A stretch of 64,000 nucleotides of DNA from Glutamicibacter sp. JL.03c. GTDB taxonomy: Bacteria; Actinomycetota; Actinomycetes; Actinomycetales; Micrococcaceae. Below, one piece after another: positions 55,811-64,000 of the stretch. Under the pieces are notes generated by a model, which searched no databases, had not been told where the DNA came from, and saw only the letters and a program-made list of their open reading frames with translations. The stretch lies in NCBI RefSeq assembly GCF_025854375.1, contig NZ_CP107575.1:2232001-2296000 (forward strand). Direction: 5' to 3'. The translations under genes and the position numbers were made by a program. The first letter of the stretch is position 1, and every line of letters begins with the position of its first letter.

Positions 55811-56752
55811 ATGAATTTATCGGCGGATTCCCCGCTGTTCCGCGATGTCGTTGATCTGGAGCGGCAACTGCTCGACCCTTCGCTTCGCCACGATGGAGCG
55901 TGGCTGGAAGGCATCCTGCATGAGCAATTCTACGAAATCGGCGCGAGCGGACGAATCTTCGACCGGTCTGAAGCCATCAACCTGCTCACGGTTGAAGATA
56001 CGGATGCTCCTGCACTGCATGTCGTTGATCCGTCGGCAGTCCGCCTGGCAGAGGATCTGGTCCAATTGCGCTGGGCCACTGATGGGACTCGCCCCGCATT
56101 GCGCAGTTCCATATGGATTCGGGATGCAGGCCGATGGCAGATGCTCTTCCATCAAGGCACCCTCATGGCCCAACCGGTAGCTACTGACGCACGTTCAGAG
56201 ATTGCGCCGTCGGCTGACCGCGACGACGTATGCGTGCTCAGGAAGCTGAAGTTCACCGACGCCGCCGCGGTGCATGAGGCGTTCACCTCGCACCCGGATA
56301 TGGCGCGGCAGGGCGACGTTGATACTCCTGCGAAAGCACGGGCTTACGTAGACTTCCTGCTGGGCAATGACCAGGTTCAATGCCCGCTGGCCATCACGAT
56401 CAACGATCGATTAGTGGGCCTGGTATGCGGTACCGTGGATCGCTCGAATGCCAACGCATGGATCTGGTACTGGATGCATCACGAATATCGCGGCCGGTCA
56501 CTGGCGACCAGGGCCGTTGCGGCCTTGGTTGATCACCTTTTTGACGAGCTGGGCCTATTCCGGCTGGAATTGGGCCTGCGGGCCAATAATCCCGGGTCCC
56601 GGCATGTGGCGGAGAGCAACGGTTTCCTGCCCGAGGGAATAGAGCGCGGCAAGTTCCTTGTCGACGGTGAACGCATCGACGTTTATACCTATGCCCGACT
56701 GAAAACAGATCCGTCCTCCAACGTGCAGCCTTTGCCATTACAGCTCGCGTGA
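55811..56752 (+). CDS. NTF2-like (DUF4440) domain fused to GNAT acetyltransferase
   Basis: The N-terminal ~120 residues resemble DUF4440/SnoaL (LERQLLDPSLRHDGAWLEGIL, FYEIGASGRIFDRSE, WQMLFHQGT), and the C-terminal ~170 a RimJ/RimL GNAT (NAWIWYWMHHEYRGRSLATR, LELGLRANNPGSRHVAESNGF). This fusion is uncommon. ATG at 55811 has AGGA at a good distance; ATG at 55790 is in frame. Substrate unknown. Divergent from the thi operon; a TTGACT -35-like hexamer is at 55750-55755. Confidence 0.83.
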   Translation: MNLSADSPLFRDVVDLERQLLDPSLRHDGAWLEGILHEQFYEIGASGRIFDRSEAINLLTVEDTDAPALHVVDPSAVRLAEDLVQLRWATDGTRPALRSSIWIRDAGRWQMLFHQGTLMAQPVATDARSEIAPSADRDDVCVLRKLKFTDAAAVHEAFTSHPDMARQGDVDTPAKARAYVDFLLGNDQVQCPLAITINDRLVGLVCGTVDRSNANAWIWYWMHHEYRGRSLATRAVAALVDHLFDELGLFRLELGLRANNPGSRHVAESNGFLPEGIERGKFLVDGERIDVYTYARLKTDPSSNVQPLPLQLA

Positions 56753-56774
56753 TGCTTTATCCAGAACGCAAAAT

Positions 56775-56805
56775 AGTCGCGGAATCCGTGGTGGATTCCG
56801 CGACT
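56775..56805. terminator. terminator after the DUF4440-GNAT gene
   Basis: A 13-bp stem agtcgcggaatcc / ggattccgcgact with a gtggt loop, followed by tgtctttgtg and later T-rich sequence; lies between convergent genes. Confidence 0.82.
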
Positions 56806-56840
56806 GTCTTTGTGTCCCTTTTAGGTTCTGTTCGGGATGG

Positions 56841-58070
56841 TTAGATGCCTGGTGACGTTGGCGGTGCTGGCGGTGCCGAATCCGGACCGTCGGAGCTCAG
56901 CTTGTCGGTATCGATCTTGTCGAGGGTACGGGCCGCTGCTTCGCGACCACCAAGGCCGAAGGCGAGAGCGGCTGCAAGAGCTGCACCGATGACGATTGCG
57001 CCGAAGGCCATGTTGATGATCGAGTCAGCGATTCCCATGTACTTCAGGCCCATTGCCACGAACAGTGCAATGGCGGTGTAGCGGATGATCTTCGACGCTG
57101 TAGTGTCACCCATGAACTTGCCGATGACGTTCGCCACGACGAAGCCGGCGGCAATTATTGCTGCACCGAAGAGGATCTTGCCGCCCAGTTCCAGAATCTC
57201 GTTCAGGATGTTGGTGATTGCCGGGAAGTTCAGCATCTGGGCAGCCATCACACCGAAGAACAGTACGATTGCAATCTTCACGATGCCGGCGATGATGCCC
57301 GATGCACTCTTGCCTTCTGGGACAACGCCCCAGCCAGCAACTACGCGGTCAGTGCCAACACCCTGCAAGGTGGACTCCAACAGCTGGCCGACAAACTTTG
57401 CGATCAGGAAACCTACCGCCAGCAGGACCAGGGCCATGATGACCTGTGGGATCGCAGTAAAGATCAGCTGCAGCATTTGCTCGGCAGGCTGCGAAATCGC
57501 GGCGATGCCCAGGACCTGCAGTGCAGAGATTGCGACGACCAGCAGGATCAGGGCGAAGACGATGTTCGCGATGATGTCCACGATCTTCGCTTGGGTTTCG
57601 CGAGACTTAATCTCATCCACTGGCTCGCTGCCTGGGGTCAGCTTGCGGACGATGCCGCTGAAGTCGACCGTTCCCAGACCCGTAGTCAGCAGCTGCCGAA
57701 CAATGTTGGCGATAACGTAGCCGATAAAGAAGATAAAGCCGGCGCCGATGAGGTTCGGAATGAACGCCATGACTCCGCCAAGCAGGCCCTGGACCGGCGT
57801 AAGAACTTCAGAAAGCGCAAAGACCTGAAGGATTGCGACGAGACCAAAGAGCCAAACAATCAGTCCAGCGACCTTGCCTAAGGACTGGCCTATTTGAGCT
57901 CCGTCATTTCCTTGCTTCTGCAGGAATTTCACCCTGGATACGAGCTTGGCTGCTGCCCAGCGGACAATTCGCGCCACGAGCCACGTAACGATGAGAATGA
58001 TTAGCGCAATGCCCACCCTTTGTAGCATTGACGCCCAGTCGATGTTGCCTAAAACGTTCTCAGATTGCAT
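56841..58070 (-). CDS. TM-helix repeat channel protein (CmpX/mechanosensitive-channel related)
   Basis: A 409-residue integral membrane protein with about ten hydrophobic segments arranged as repeats of the TM_helix (PF05552-like) unit; recurring patterns are IPNLIGAGFIFFIGYVIAN, LVLLAVGFLIAKFVGQLL and ILFGAAIIAAGFVVANVIG. A glycine-rich helix (GAIVIGAALAAALAFGLGGREAA) resembles the MscS pore segment, and a Pro/Ser tail ends it. The ATG at 58070 has AAGGAG 6 bases upstream. Probably responds to membrane stress; ion selectivity unknown. Confidence 0.8.
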   Translation of the reverse strand: MQSENVLGNIDWASMLQRVGIALIILIVTWLVARIVRWAAAKLVSRVKFLQKQGNDGAQIGQSLGKVAGLIVWLFGLVAILQVFALSEVLTPVQGLLGGVMAFIPNLIGAGFIFFIGYVIANIVRQLLTTGLGTVDFSGIVRKLTPGSEPVDEIKSRETQAKIVDIIANIVFALILLVVAISALQVLGIAAISQPAEQMLQLIFTAIPQVIMALVLLAVGFLIAKFVGQLLESTLQGVGTDRVVAGWGVVPEGKSASGIIAGIVKIAIVLFFGVMAAQMLNFPAITNILNEILELGGKILFGAAIIAAGFVVANVIGKFMGDTTASKIIRYTAIALFVAMGLKYMGIADSIINMAFGAIVIGAALAAALAFGLGGREAAARTLDKIDTDKLSSDGPDSAPPAPPTSPGI

Positions 58071-58363
58071 GTCTGCTCCTTCAACGTAGGGACAACTCGA
58101 CCCTACGATGAAGGACAGGCACTGACTAGGGCAAAGAGTTGAATTCCCAGCTGGTTTCATGGAACTTTCACAGCTTCAACTACTCAAACCGAAACCATAG
58201 CCACGAGATTCAACGGAAAACGCAGAAAGCCATCTAGATCACTGCTGGATCACGAAAAATTTGAAAGTTTGCCAGCCGTCAATCCCGTGAATTTCCTTGG
58301 AGTGACTTGTGGTTTCCGCCTATCGACGCTAGCTCCAACGCCGAGCAGCAGAGACTTCATGAT

Positions 58364-58795
58364 TTATCCAACTACTTCGCTGACAACTTTTGCGCCTAGC
58401 TCAACCGTGCGTGAAACGGTGCAATATTTGTCATGCGACAACTTCACGATGCGTTCGACCATGCTGGCCGCTTTGCGGCCTTCGTCGGTATCCGGGAACT
58501 TCAAATCGAAACCCAGATGAATGTCCTCCATGCGACTGGCGCCATCTTCGGATAGCTTGTAGCCGCTGGCGAGTACATCAAATTTCTCGGGTTCACTGCG
58601 ACGAGTCGTTGCGACATCCACGTCAATGGACGAGCAACCGGCAATAGCGGCCAGCAACAGCTCCACCGGGGTCAGCAGGCCCTCGCCCTGACCGAATACG
58701 ATACTTGCGCCGCTCTCAAGGCTGGTAGCAGTGTACTTTCGTGATTCTGTGCGCTGAACACTAACTTCGCGGATTTCTCGGCTGTTTTCACTCAT
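58364..58795 (-). CDS. OsmC/Ohr family peroxiredoxin
   Basis: A 143-residue thiol peroxidase-like protein. The two active cysteines are in AIAGCSSIDV and KYCTVSRT, with an early Arg/Glu-rich N-terminus. It probably reduces organic hydroperoxides. It is 4 bases after a GNAT gene; 293 bases separate it from the TM-helix channel gene, a gap with no gene or clear element. Confidence 0.9.
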   Translation of the reverse strand: MSENSREIREVSVQRTESRKYTATSLESGASIVFGQGEGLLTPVELLLAAIAGCSSIDVDVATTRRSEPEKFDVLASGYKLSEDGASRMEDIHLGFDLKFPDTDEGRKAASMVERIVKLSHDKYCTVSRTVELGAKVVSEVVG

Positions 58796-58799
58796 GAAA

Positions 58800-59261
58800 C
58801 TATCGTGCCACGTTATTCACCGATGAATAGTCATAGCTCAGTACGACCCGGAGTGAATTCCCTAGCGGATGGGATGGCATTTGCTGGAATCCACAGGATT
58901 GGAAGAATTCGATGGCTTGTGTGCGGCGCGAATCCAGATGCACAACCACCGCGGGACAACGCTCGGTGATGTAGTTGAGCAGGAGCCGCCCCACCCCATG
59001 GTGCCGCTCCTCATGGCGTACCCAAAGGATCTCAATCCCAGATTCATTCCAGGCGGCAAAGCCGAGGATCTTCTCGCCTTGCTGGGCGATACGGACTAGC
59101 AGTGATTGCGAATATACCGCTTCCAAAGCCGACGCCACGGCGTCCAGATCAGCAGCCGACAAGAAGTCCAGACGGCGTTCCACCGAACTTTTCCAGACAT
59201 CTAATAGGTCTGGAACCTCATCGATACTCGTCCATTCACGAAGTAAGATTTGGTCATCCAT
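58800..59261 (-). CDS. GNAT family acetyltransferase (YjaB-like)
   Basis: A 153-residue GNAT with the CoA loop LWVRHEERHHGVGRLLLNYI and ending CGFQQMPSHPLG; the N-terminal DLLDVWKSSVERRLDFLS resembles YjaB/YncA-type enzymes. Four bases before OsmC, hence one operon. Substrate unknown. Confidence 0.85.
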   Translation of the reverse strand: MDDQILLREWTSIDEVPDLLDVWKSSVERRLDFLSAADLDAVASALEAVYSQSLLVRIAQQGEKILGFAAWNESGIEILWVRHEERHHGVGRLLLNYITERCPAVVVHLDSRRTQAIEFFQSCGFQQMPSHPLGNSLRVVLSYDYSSVNNVAR

Positions 59262-59353
59262 GCGATTTTCCTGCTTTCGAACAACCGGCCCTGGTGCTTG
59301 AATGAAATCTAGTCCTACGGCAGGTTTTACTCAACAACTGTTTCGGGAATTGA

Positions 59354-60184
59354 TCAGCCCATCGAGTGGTGATTGTCCGGAGGGAAGTTGCCAGTTGGCG
59401 ATACGGAGCGTCGAACTTTTGCTGACCATGCCCGCAATTCCTGCTCGACTGCTTCAGGTTGCTCAATATGCACGTTGTGCCCTGCCTGCTCAATAATGAT
59501 TATGTGAAGATCAGCGTAGCGCTTGGCCAAAAGACGAGGGTCTTCAAAACCGGTGACGTGGTCATGCCGGCCGCACACGATGGATACCGGAATAGTTAGC
59601 CGGCTTTCGCGATGAAGCGGCAGAGGCCGGAGAAAATAGCGTTTGGAAAGCTTGGCCATCGCCCGCAAATTGGCCGCCTCGAGACCTGGTAGTACCCACG
59701 TGGAGAATCGTTCCCAGGCTGGACGCGTTTGCATAGCTGCGACGTCGGTGAACAGCTGCTTGTCCCTCTCCTTGAGCGACTCCAGCAACTGCTGATCCAC
59801 TACGGCCACCGCAGAATCAGGAAGCGTGCGCTGCTTGCTGTCCGCGTACACTGCCGGAGCGATGAGGAACAGTCCCTGCACAGAGCCGCTAAATCTGTCG
59901 GCCATTTCCTGGCACAACAACCCGCCCATGGAATTTCCAAGCAGCGCGAAAGGCCCATCGCCGACCACAGCGCGGATTTCTTTTTCCAACCAGTCAGCAA
60001 GCTCCGGCAATCCGCCTGCGTTGGACAGCGATTCACGCTGCCCAAAGCCGGGCAAATCCAGATAATGTCGTTCGAACATCCCCAACTCGGCGAGCACTTC
60101 GTCCAACGGCAACAGGATTTGATGGTCTACCCCGTTGCCGTGGACCATGAATAGTGGCAAGCCACTGCCCTGGAGTTTATGCAT
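59354..60184 (-). CDS. alpha/beta hydrolase
   Basis: A 276-residue hydrolase. HGNG (about 15-18) gives the oxyanion loop, GNSMGG the nucleophile serine elbow, CGRHDHVTG the acid and QAGHNVHIEQP the histidine. A helical cap lies between. Esterase, lactonase or C-C hydrolase are all possible. No pathway partner nearby. Confidence 0.88.
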   Translation of the reverse strand: MHKLQGSGLPLFMVHGNGVDHQILLPLDEVLAELGMFERHYLDLPGFGQRESLSNAGGLPELADWLEKEIRAVVGDGPFALLGNSMGGLLCQEMADRFSGSVQGLFLIAPAVYADSKQRTLPDSAVAVVDQQLLESLKERDKQLFTDVAAMQTRPAWERFSTWVLPGLEAANLRAMAKLSKRYFLRPLPLHRESRLTIPVSIVCGRHDHVTGFEDPRLLAKRYADLHIIIIEQAGHNVHIEQPEAVEQELRAWSAKVRRSVSPTGNFPPDNHHSMG

Positions 60185-60283
60185 TGTGCTGAGCTCATTT
60201 CCTCATCGGCGCCGGCGGAGCCCTGCGGTTTTCATGGTCCGCGGCTTCCGGAATCCACCGCGCCCGCTTTAGCCCGTGCGCGA

Positions 60284-60967
60284 TCAGTGCCTTGGGGCCG
60301 GCAGTATGCAGAATTCGTTGCCGGATGGATCCAAGAATACTTGCCAGGGAACCTCGCCCCATGCATGCTGCAGCTTGGTTGCCCCAGTGTCGAGCACCAT
60401 GGCCAGAATCTGTTCTGCGTCGTCTCCCGCTTCCAGCCGCAGATCGAGATGGACGGAAGATTTAGCGGACGTTTTCGGCTGCTTCTCTGGAACCAGCACA
60501 ATCATTGGTCCGAGACCGGCCGGATGCCTGAGCACTGTCGAAGACTGCTCGGCAGCTTGATATCCGGTGAGCTTCGCCCAAAATATGGCATCTCGTTCCG
60601 GATCAGCGCTCAGCATTTCCACCGCTATCAATTCTAGTGGGCGAGATGATTCGGATGGCTGGCCGAGAACAAAATAGGTTCGACCTGTCGCTTCCGCGTA
60701 TTCGCCGCGGGTCGCACTCTGGTAATCAACGGTGGTTTTTTCACCGTCCGCTGTTGATGCCAGCACCGGAAAGACCCGTTGCGACTCGGGCTGTGGATCA
60801 GTGACCGTCGGGAAACAAATATCCAGATATTGTCCTTCGGGAAGCGCAATCCTGGTTTCAAACCCGCCCTCGTTATCCGTCCGGGTCTCGCTCCCCAACA
60901 GCTCTTCCCAGTGCCTTCCCTGCTGGCGCGGGGAAACAGCATCAAAAACCAGATTTTCCCAGTACAT
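60284..60967 (-). CDS. two-domain VOC (glyoxalase-like) protein
   Basis: A 227-residue protein of two tandem VOC halves (about 1-115 and 116-225). Each half has the beta-alpha-beta-beta-beta pattern: WENLVFDAVSPRQQGRHWEE and IAVEMLSADPERDAIFWAKL start them, and QVFLDPSGNEFCIL ends the second. The glyoxalase-like metal ligands are only partly kept, so enzyme activity is unsure. Confidence 0.82.
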   Translation of the reverse strand: MYWENLVFDAVSPRQQGRHWEELLGSETRTDNEGGFETRIALPEGQYLDICFPTVTDPQPESQRVFPVLASTADGEKTTVDYQSATRGEYAEATGRTYFVLGQPSESSRPLELIAVEMLSADPERDAIFWAKLTGYQAAEQSSTVLRHPAGLGPMIVLVPEKQPKTSAKSSVHLDLRLEAGDDAEQILAMVLDTGATKLQHAWGEVPWQVFLDPSGNEFCILPAPRH

Positions 60968-61072
60968 CTATCCTCGACTTGGATTTGCCGCTCTCGGCGA
61001 GCGCCTTGGCAACGGTCAAATCCCGCCGCACCTGATGGCGTTGCGGCGGGATCGCCTTTATGCGGATATTTT

Positions 61073-61840
61073 TTAGCTTTGGCGCCATGCATCCAGTTGC
61101 TGAGTTGAGACTTCAGCCAACCACTTTTGCCACAGCGGGCCGAAGCTCACGCGCCGCACGCCGAGTGCGCGCAGGGCAGTGAGATCCCCGGCTGCATGGG
61201 CGGTTACTGGATGGGCGGTGACATTCACTGGAATCGAGACTGCCTGGACCGCCTGCTCGACCTGTTCGGCAGTAGACAGTGCTACCGGGTAGACGCTGCG
61301 GGCGCCGGCTTCCTCCAGCAGCTTGATGCGCGCAATAGCTTCTCCCAGCGGATCGGCAAATTGATCACTGAGCTTCACAGCATCGGTACGTCCGTTGATG
61401 ACGAACTCCACGCCTGCTGCGTCAGCGGCTTCGCGGACCCCGTGGATGTAGTCTGCATGCTCTTGGCGGTCGCGAACGCGCTTGCCTTCCTTGTGCACGA
61501 CGTCTTCGATATTCACGCCGACTGCGCCAGCGGCGAAGACGCGTTCAAACAGCTCTTGCGGGCTCAACCCATACCCGGATTCCACATCTGCGCTCACCGG
61601 CACATCCACCGCCCCGGTAATCCGTTGAACCGCGGCCAGGTACTCTGCGAAGTCCATCTGTTCCCCATCGGCGCTGCCGATGGAATCTGCCACCGGGTGG
61701 CTGCCGATCGTCAAGCTGCCGAACCCGGCTTCGGCTGCCAGTGAGGCGCTAAAGGTGTCCCACACTGTGGGCATGACCAGTAGTTCCCCGGATGCGTGCT
61801 GGGTTGCGAGGTTGTGGGCACGTTCTTTGAAATCCGACAA
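61073..61840 (-). CDS. isocitrate lyase/PEP mutase superfamily protein
   Basis: A 255-residue beta/alpha-barrel enzyme. VSADVESGYG carries the metal-binding Asp/Glu and GVNIEDVVH follows. The isocitrate lyase KKCGH loop is absent; the equivalent loop reads EGKRVRDRQEHAD. It may be an oxaloacetate decarboxylase-, carboxyphosphonoenolpyruvate- or methylisocitrate-type enzyme. No phosphonate or propionate genes nearby. Confidence 0.88.
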   Translation of the reverse strand: MSDFKERAHNLATQHASGELLVMPTVWDTFSASLAAEAGFGSLTIGSHPVADSIGSADGEQMDFAEYLAAVQRITGAVDVPVSADVESGYGLSPQELFERVFAAGAVGVNIEDVVHKEGKRVRDRQEHADYIHGVREAADAAGVEFVINGRTDAVKLSDQFADPLGEAIARIKLLEEAGARSVYPVALSTAEQVEQAVQAVSIPVNVTAHPVTAHAAGDLTALRALGVRRVSFGPLWQKWLAEVSTQQLDAWRQS

Positions 61841-61931
61841 TGCGTCCTCCTGAAGTTAGTGGTTCGAGCCCAGTCTACGGAGGCCGAACCAATTGCCAAT
61901 AGGCTTATCGCAAACTTTCAGTGACAGCTGC

Positions 61932-62506
61932 TCAGCCCAGGGCAAACATCAATGATTCGCTTCGGCGCGAATTCGACTGGCTGGCGATTGGACGACGCTG
62001 GTCACGAGCGAACCCGGACTTTTCCAGGACACGGATGGATGCCGCGTTCTCCGGGTCGCAGGTCTCCTCGATCCTGCGCAGGCCCAGCCTTTCGCGGCCA
62101 AGCTGAATGAGCAGGCCCGCGATTTCAGTGGCAAAACCTTGGCCCCAGTAATCCTGGTTCAGGGTGTACCCCATCTCCCCCACCAGCTGGGCGTCATCGG
62201 TTCGCCAGATAGCGGCGGATCCGATGACCTTTGCCTCCACCATCACCGCCGTCATCACCCGTCCGGGCCGGGAGATCATGGCATCAGCGAGAAAGGCTTC
62301 GGTTTCCGCGAGAATATTCGGGCCCACAAGGAATAGCGGCAGACCTCCGGATCGGAGGTGTAGGCATGGACCTCCATCAGGTCGCGAGCCAGGAACCCGG
62401 CGAGCGCAATCCTTGGGCCGACGGCGGCTATCTGCCGTGATCCCGGTGCTTCCGCTGTGGTTCTGGATGTGCTGGGAGCTTCAAATCCAGGTTTGATGAC
62501 GATCAT
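61932..62506 (-). pseudogene. RimJ/RimL-type GNAT gene broken by one frameshift
   Basis: The N-terminal part (from ATG at 62506, ending TSDPEVCRYSLW) and the C-terminal part (GPNILAETEAF onward to 61932) lie in different frames and join perfectly at the sequence ttgtgggccc (62319-62329). Adding one G to the GGG run (62323-62325, ccc on the plus strand) would restore a ~191-residue GNAT with the usual GYTLNQDYWGQGFATE CoA loop. Either a true pseudogene or a homopolymer sequencing error. Confidence 0.8.
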
Positions 62507-62685
62507 CCTTGGGGCTCGTAGTTGGTCGGGTGGAAGGCGAAGGGGCAGACCCTATCTGAATCCCCAGCCTACCCGTGAGGATATTTCGCAGCTGTTAAGC
62601 GGGGTTGAGATTCTTTCATGTTTTTGGAATCGTGGCACCCACATGCCCTGACCTTGGTATGTACGCAACCGGAAGGAGAGCCATC

Positions 62686-62982
62686 GTGCTCGCGCTGACC
62701 GATCAAGCAGCATCTATCGTGACCGCTATCGTCACCAACCAGTCCGAGGCCGAGAACGCAGGACTGCGCATTCACCAGTCCGACACGACCAACGCCCCTG
62801 AAGAAGCGGCCTTCGCCATTCAGATCGTTCCCCAGCCAGAGGAAACCGACACTGTGATTTCCGGTGAAGGCAGCCCCGTATACCTCGATGAGCTTGTCGC
62901 TGACGAGCTGGATGACAAGGTATTGGACGCCGCCGTTGATGAGCAGGGAGGCGTCAGCTTCCAGATCTTGGTTCAGAACTAA
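62686..62982 (+). CDS. HesB/IscA-like protein lacking cysteines
   Basis: A 98-residue protein similar to A-type iron-sulfur carrier proteins (LTDQAASIVTAIV at the start, PEETDTVISGEGSPVYLD in the middle) but with no cysteine at all, so it cannot bind a cluster like IscA. Such degenerate HesB-like proteins occur in Actinobacteria. GTG at 62686 follows GGAAGGAG at a good distance; the in-frame start at 62605 is poor. Ended by a terminator. Confidence 0.85.
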   Translation: MLALTDQAASIVTAIVTNQSEAENAGLRIHQSDTTNAPEEAAFAIQIVPQPEETDTVISGEGSPVYLDELVADELDDKVLDAAVDEQGGVSFQILVQN

Positions 62983-63012
62983 CCCACTCTGGCTGGGAAC
63001 CCCACATGCTTC

Positions 63013-63050
63013 CAATGGGAGTCGCCTGCTCTGGCGGCTCCCATTGATTT
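63013..63050 (+). terminator. terminator after the HesB-like gene
   Basis: A 14-bp stem caatgggagtcgcc / ggcggctcccattg with one G-U pair and a tgctct loop, followed by attttg. Confidence 0.85.
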
Positions 63051-63106
63051 TGAGTTACATGCTCGGCTGATTCGCGCATCGCCGGGTTCCGGTAAAGAAT
63101 GGGCTC

Positions 63107-64000
63107 ATGCCATTTGCCGATCAACTCATTGGCGTTCCAGTCGCCGAGCAACTTATCCGCGAGCTGCAGGACGCCGCCCCTGAGCATTCCTTGAGCTCGC
63201 TGAACGCTGCAACAAAAAGTCTGCCTGATTTGAGCTTGCGAGAACGCTCAGATGCACTGCGCGACGGGCTCCTGGAGGACTTCCCGGAGAGCTACTCCCA
63301 GCTCTCCGGCGTCATCAAGGCAGCACATGAATCACCGTCCTTCACCGGTTGGATGCTCTGGCCGGTCACCTCGGCCCTGGCCACGCGGGCAGCGAGAGAA
63401 AATACCCAGTCCGCGTTCGAGGATGCAATGGACATGATGGCCTTGCTCACCCCTCGCTTGAGCTCCGAATTCGCAATTCGTGTTCTGCTCAAACACGATC
63501 TTCAGTCAGCCCTGCGTTTTGCACAGCAATGGACTGCCTCGCCCGATGAGCACGTAAGGCGGCTGGCTAGTGAAGGCACCCGCCCATACTTGCCATGGGC
63601 TGCTCGTGTCCCGCAAATTATCGAGAATCCCACGCTCACCGTTTCAATCTTGGACGCCCTGTATCAAGATCCTAGCGAGTATGTTCGGCGTTCGGTCTCA
63701 AATCATCTCAATGATCTGAGCCGCCACGAACCCGAGCTAGTACTGCACACCGCACAACGTTGGTTGCAGGCTCCAGAAACAACCACTTTGGCCGTGGTGA
63801 AGCACGGACTTCGGACCCTGATCAAGCGCGGCAATCCTGACGCCTTGGCATTGCTCGGCTTTGGCACCCCAACCGTGGAGATCGACGGTCCGCACATTGC
63901 CCTACCGCAGGTGCCATGGGGCGCAGATCTCACTTTCACCGCGACCGTGCGCAACACCGGCACTGAGCCGATGCTCCTTGCCATAGATTACGTGCTGCAC
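63107..64000 (+). CDS. AlkC-like DNA alkylation repair protein, C-terminus cut by window edge
   Basis: At least 298 residues of an all-helical HEAT-repeat protein. DEHVRRLASEGTRPYLPWAA in the middle is the family hallmark, and SEYVRRSVSNHLNDLSRHEP is the next repeat. The end present (EIDGPHIALPQVPWGADLTF and onward) begins an Ig-like C-terminal domain found in AlkC-type DNA glycosylases for N-alkylated purines. ATG at 63107; the stop lies beyond base 64000. With the ATL gene at the other end of the window this is a second alkylation-damage function. Confidence 0.87.
   Translation, partial: MPFADQLIGVPVAEQLIRELQDAAPEHSLSSLNAATKSLPDLSLRERSDALRDGLLEDFPESYSQLSGVIKAAHESPSFTGWMLWPVTSALATRAARENTQSAFEDAMDMMALLTPRLSSEFAIRVLLKHDLQSALRFAQQWTASPDEHVRRLASEGTRPYLPWAARVPQIIENPTLTVSILDALYQDPSEYVRRSVSNHLNDLSRHEPELVLHTAQRWLQAPETTTLAVVKHGLRTLIKRGNPDALALLGFGTPTVEIDGPHIALPQVPWGADLTFTATVRNTGTEPMLLAIDYVLH

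Noticed and set aside
58071-58363. A gene in the 293-base gap between the channel gene and OsmC
   Set aside because: The only open frame is short, crosses into OsmC antisense and has no ribosome binding site or family match.

Overview
The window looks like chromosomal core DNA of a high-GC actinobacterium, most likely Micrococcaceae of the Arthrobacter/Glutamicibacter type. Support comes from the AdnA/AdnB helicase-nuclease pair, the coproporphyrin-dependent heme pathway, an Fe-S type coproporphyrin ferrochelatase, actinobacterial-type DapC/DapD/DapE, many GTG starts and start/stop overlaps, and gene order. From memory, the order resembles two Mycobacterium tuberculosis regions: roughly Rv3197-Rv3211 on the left (nudC, adnB, adnA, TetR, DUF3107, DEAD-box helicase) and roughly Rv1177-Rv1232c on the right (CBS/MgtE-N protein, DUF1003, mrp, tatB, sigE, O-methyltransferase, DUF3117, LOG, dapE, dapD, dapC, ferredoxin). 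I see no insertion sequence, prophage, CRISPR array, tRNA or rRNA.

Layout. 1-9.3 kb: partial nudC, an APH-fold phosphotransferase, and the minus-strand repair operon ATL - adnA - adnB. 9.4-13 kb: a DEDDh exonuclease and the methionine importer metNIQ. 13-21.9 kb: a minus-strand heme cluster, hemE - cgoX - chdC - cpfC - hemC - hemD - hemB - hemL, with hemA divergent at 22-23.4 kb. Together they cover every step from glutamyl-tRNA to heme by the coproporphyrin route. 23.5-31.3 kb: a TetR regulator, DUF3107, an RNB ribonuclease, a DEAD-box RNA helicase behind a long and possibly structured leader, an orphan DNA methyltransferase, a PHP phosphoesterase and aminopeptidase P. 31.3-38.8 kb: envelope and stress block (YflT-like protein, soluble MgtE-N/CBS protein, DUF1003, Mrp, TatB, SigE, O-methyltransferase, DUF3117, DivIVA-domain protein, LOG). 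38.9-42.2 kb: gluABCD-type amino acid importer. 42.3-48.1 kb: dapE, dapD, an unknown gene, citrate synthase, dapC and a 7Fe ferredoxin. 48.2-52.2 kb: small regulators, typA and a GNAT. 52.3-55.7 kb: a TPP-riboswitch thiO-thiS-thiG-thiF operon. 55.8-64 kb: accessory genes (NTF2-like/GNAT fusion, TM-helix channel, OsmC, GNATs, alpha/beta hydrolase, VOC protein, ICL/PEP mutase family enzyme, a frameshifted GNAT, a cysteine-free HesB-like protein and a partial AlkC-like repair protein).

Most genes are recognisable housekeeping functions. The points most worth following up are the long leader before the DEAD-box helicase, sigE directly followed by tatB with no anti-sigma gene, the ATL gene coupled to adnAB, the dyad before gluA, the single-base frameshift in the GNAT near 62.3 kb, and the uncharacterised soluble MgtE-N/CBS - DUF1003 - Mrp block. 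I found no clearly new multi-gene system. Start sites were chosen by eye from ribosome binding sites, overlaps and family N-termini; all functional calls are by recognition, not by database search.
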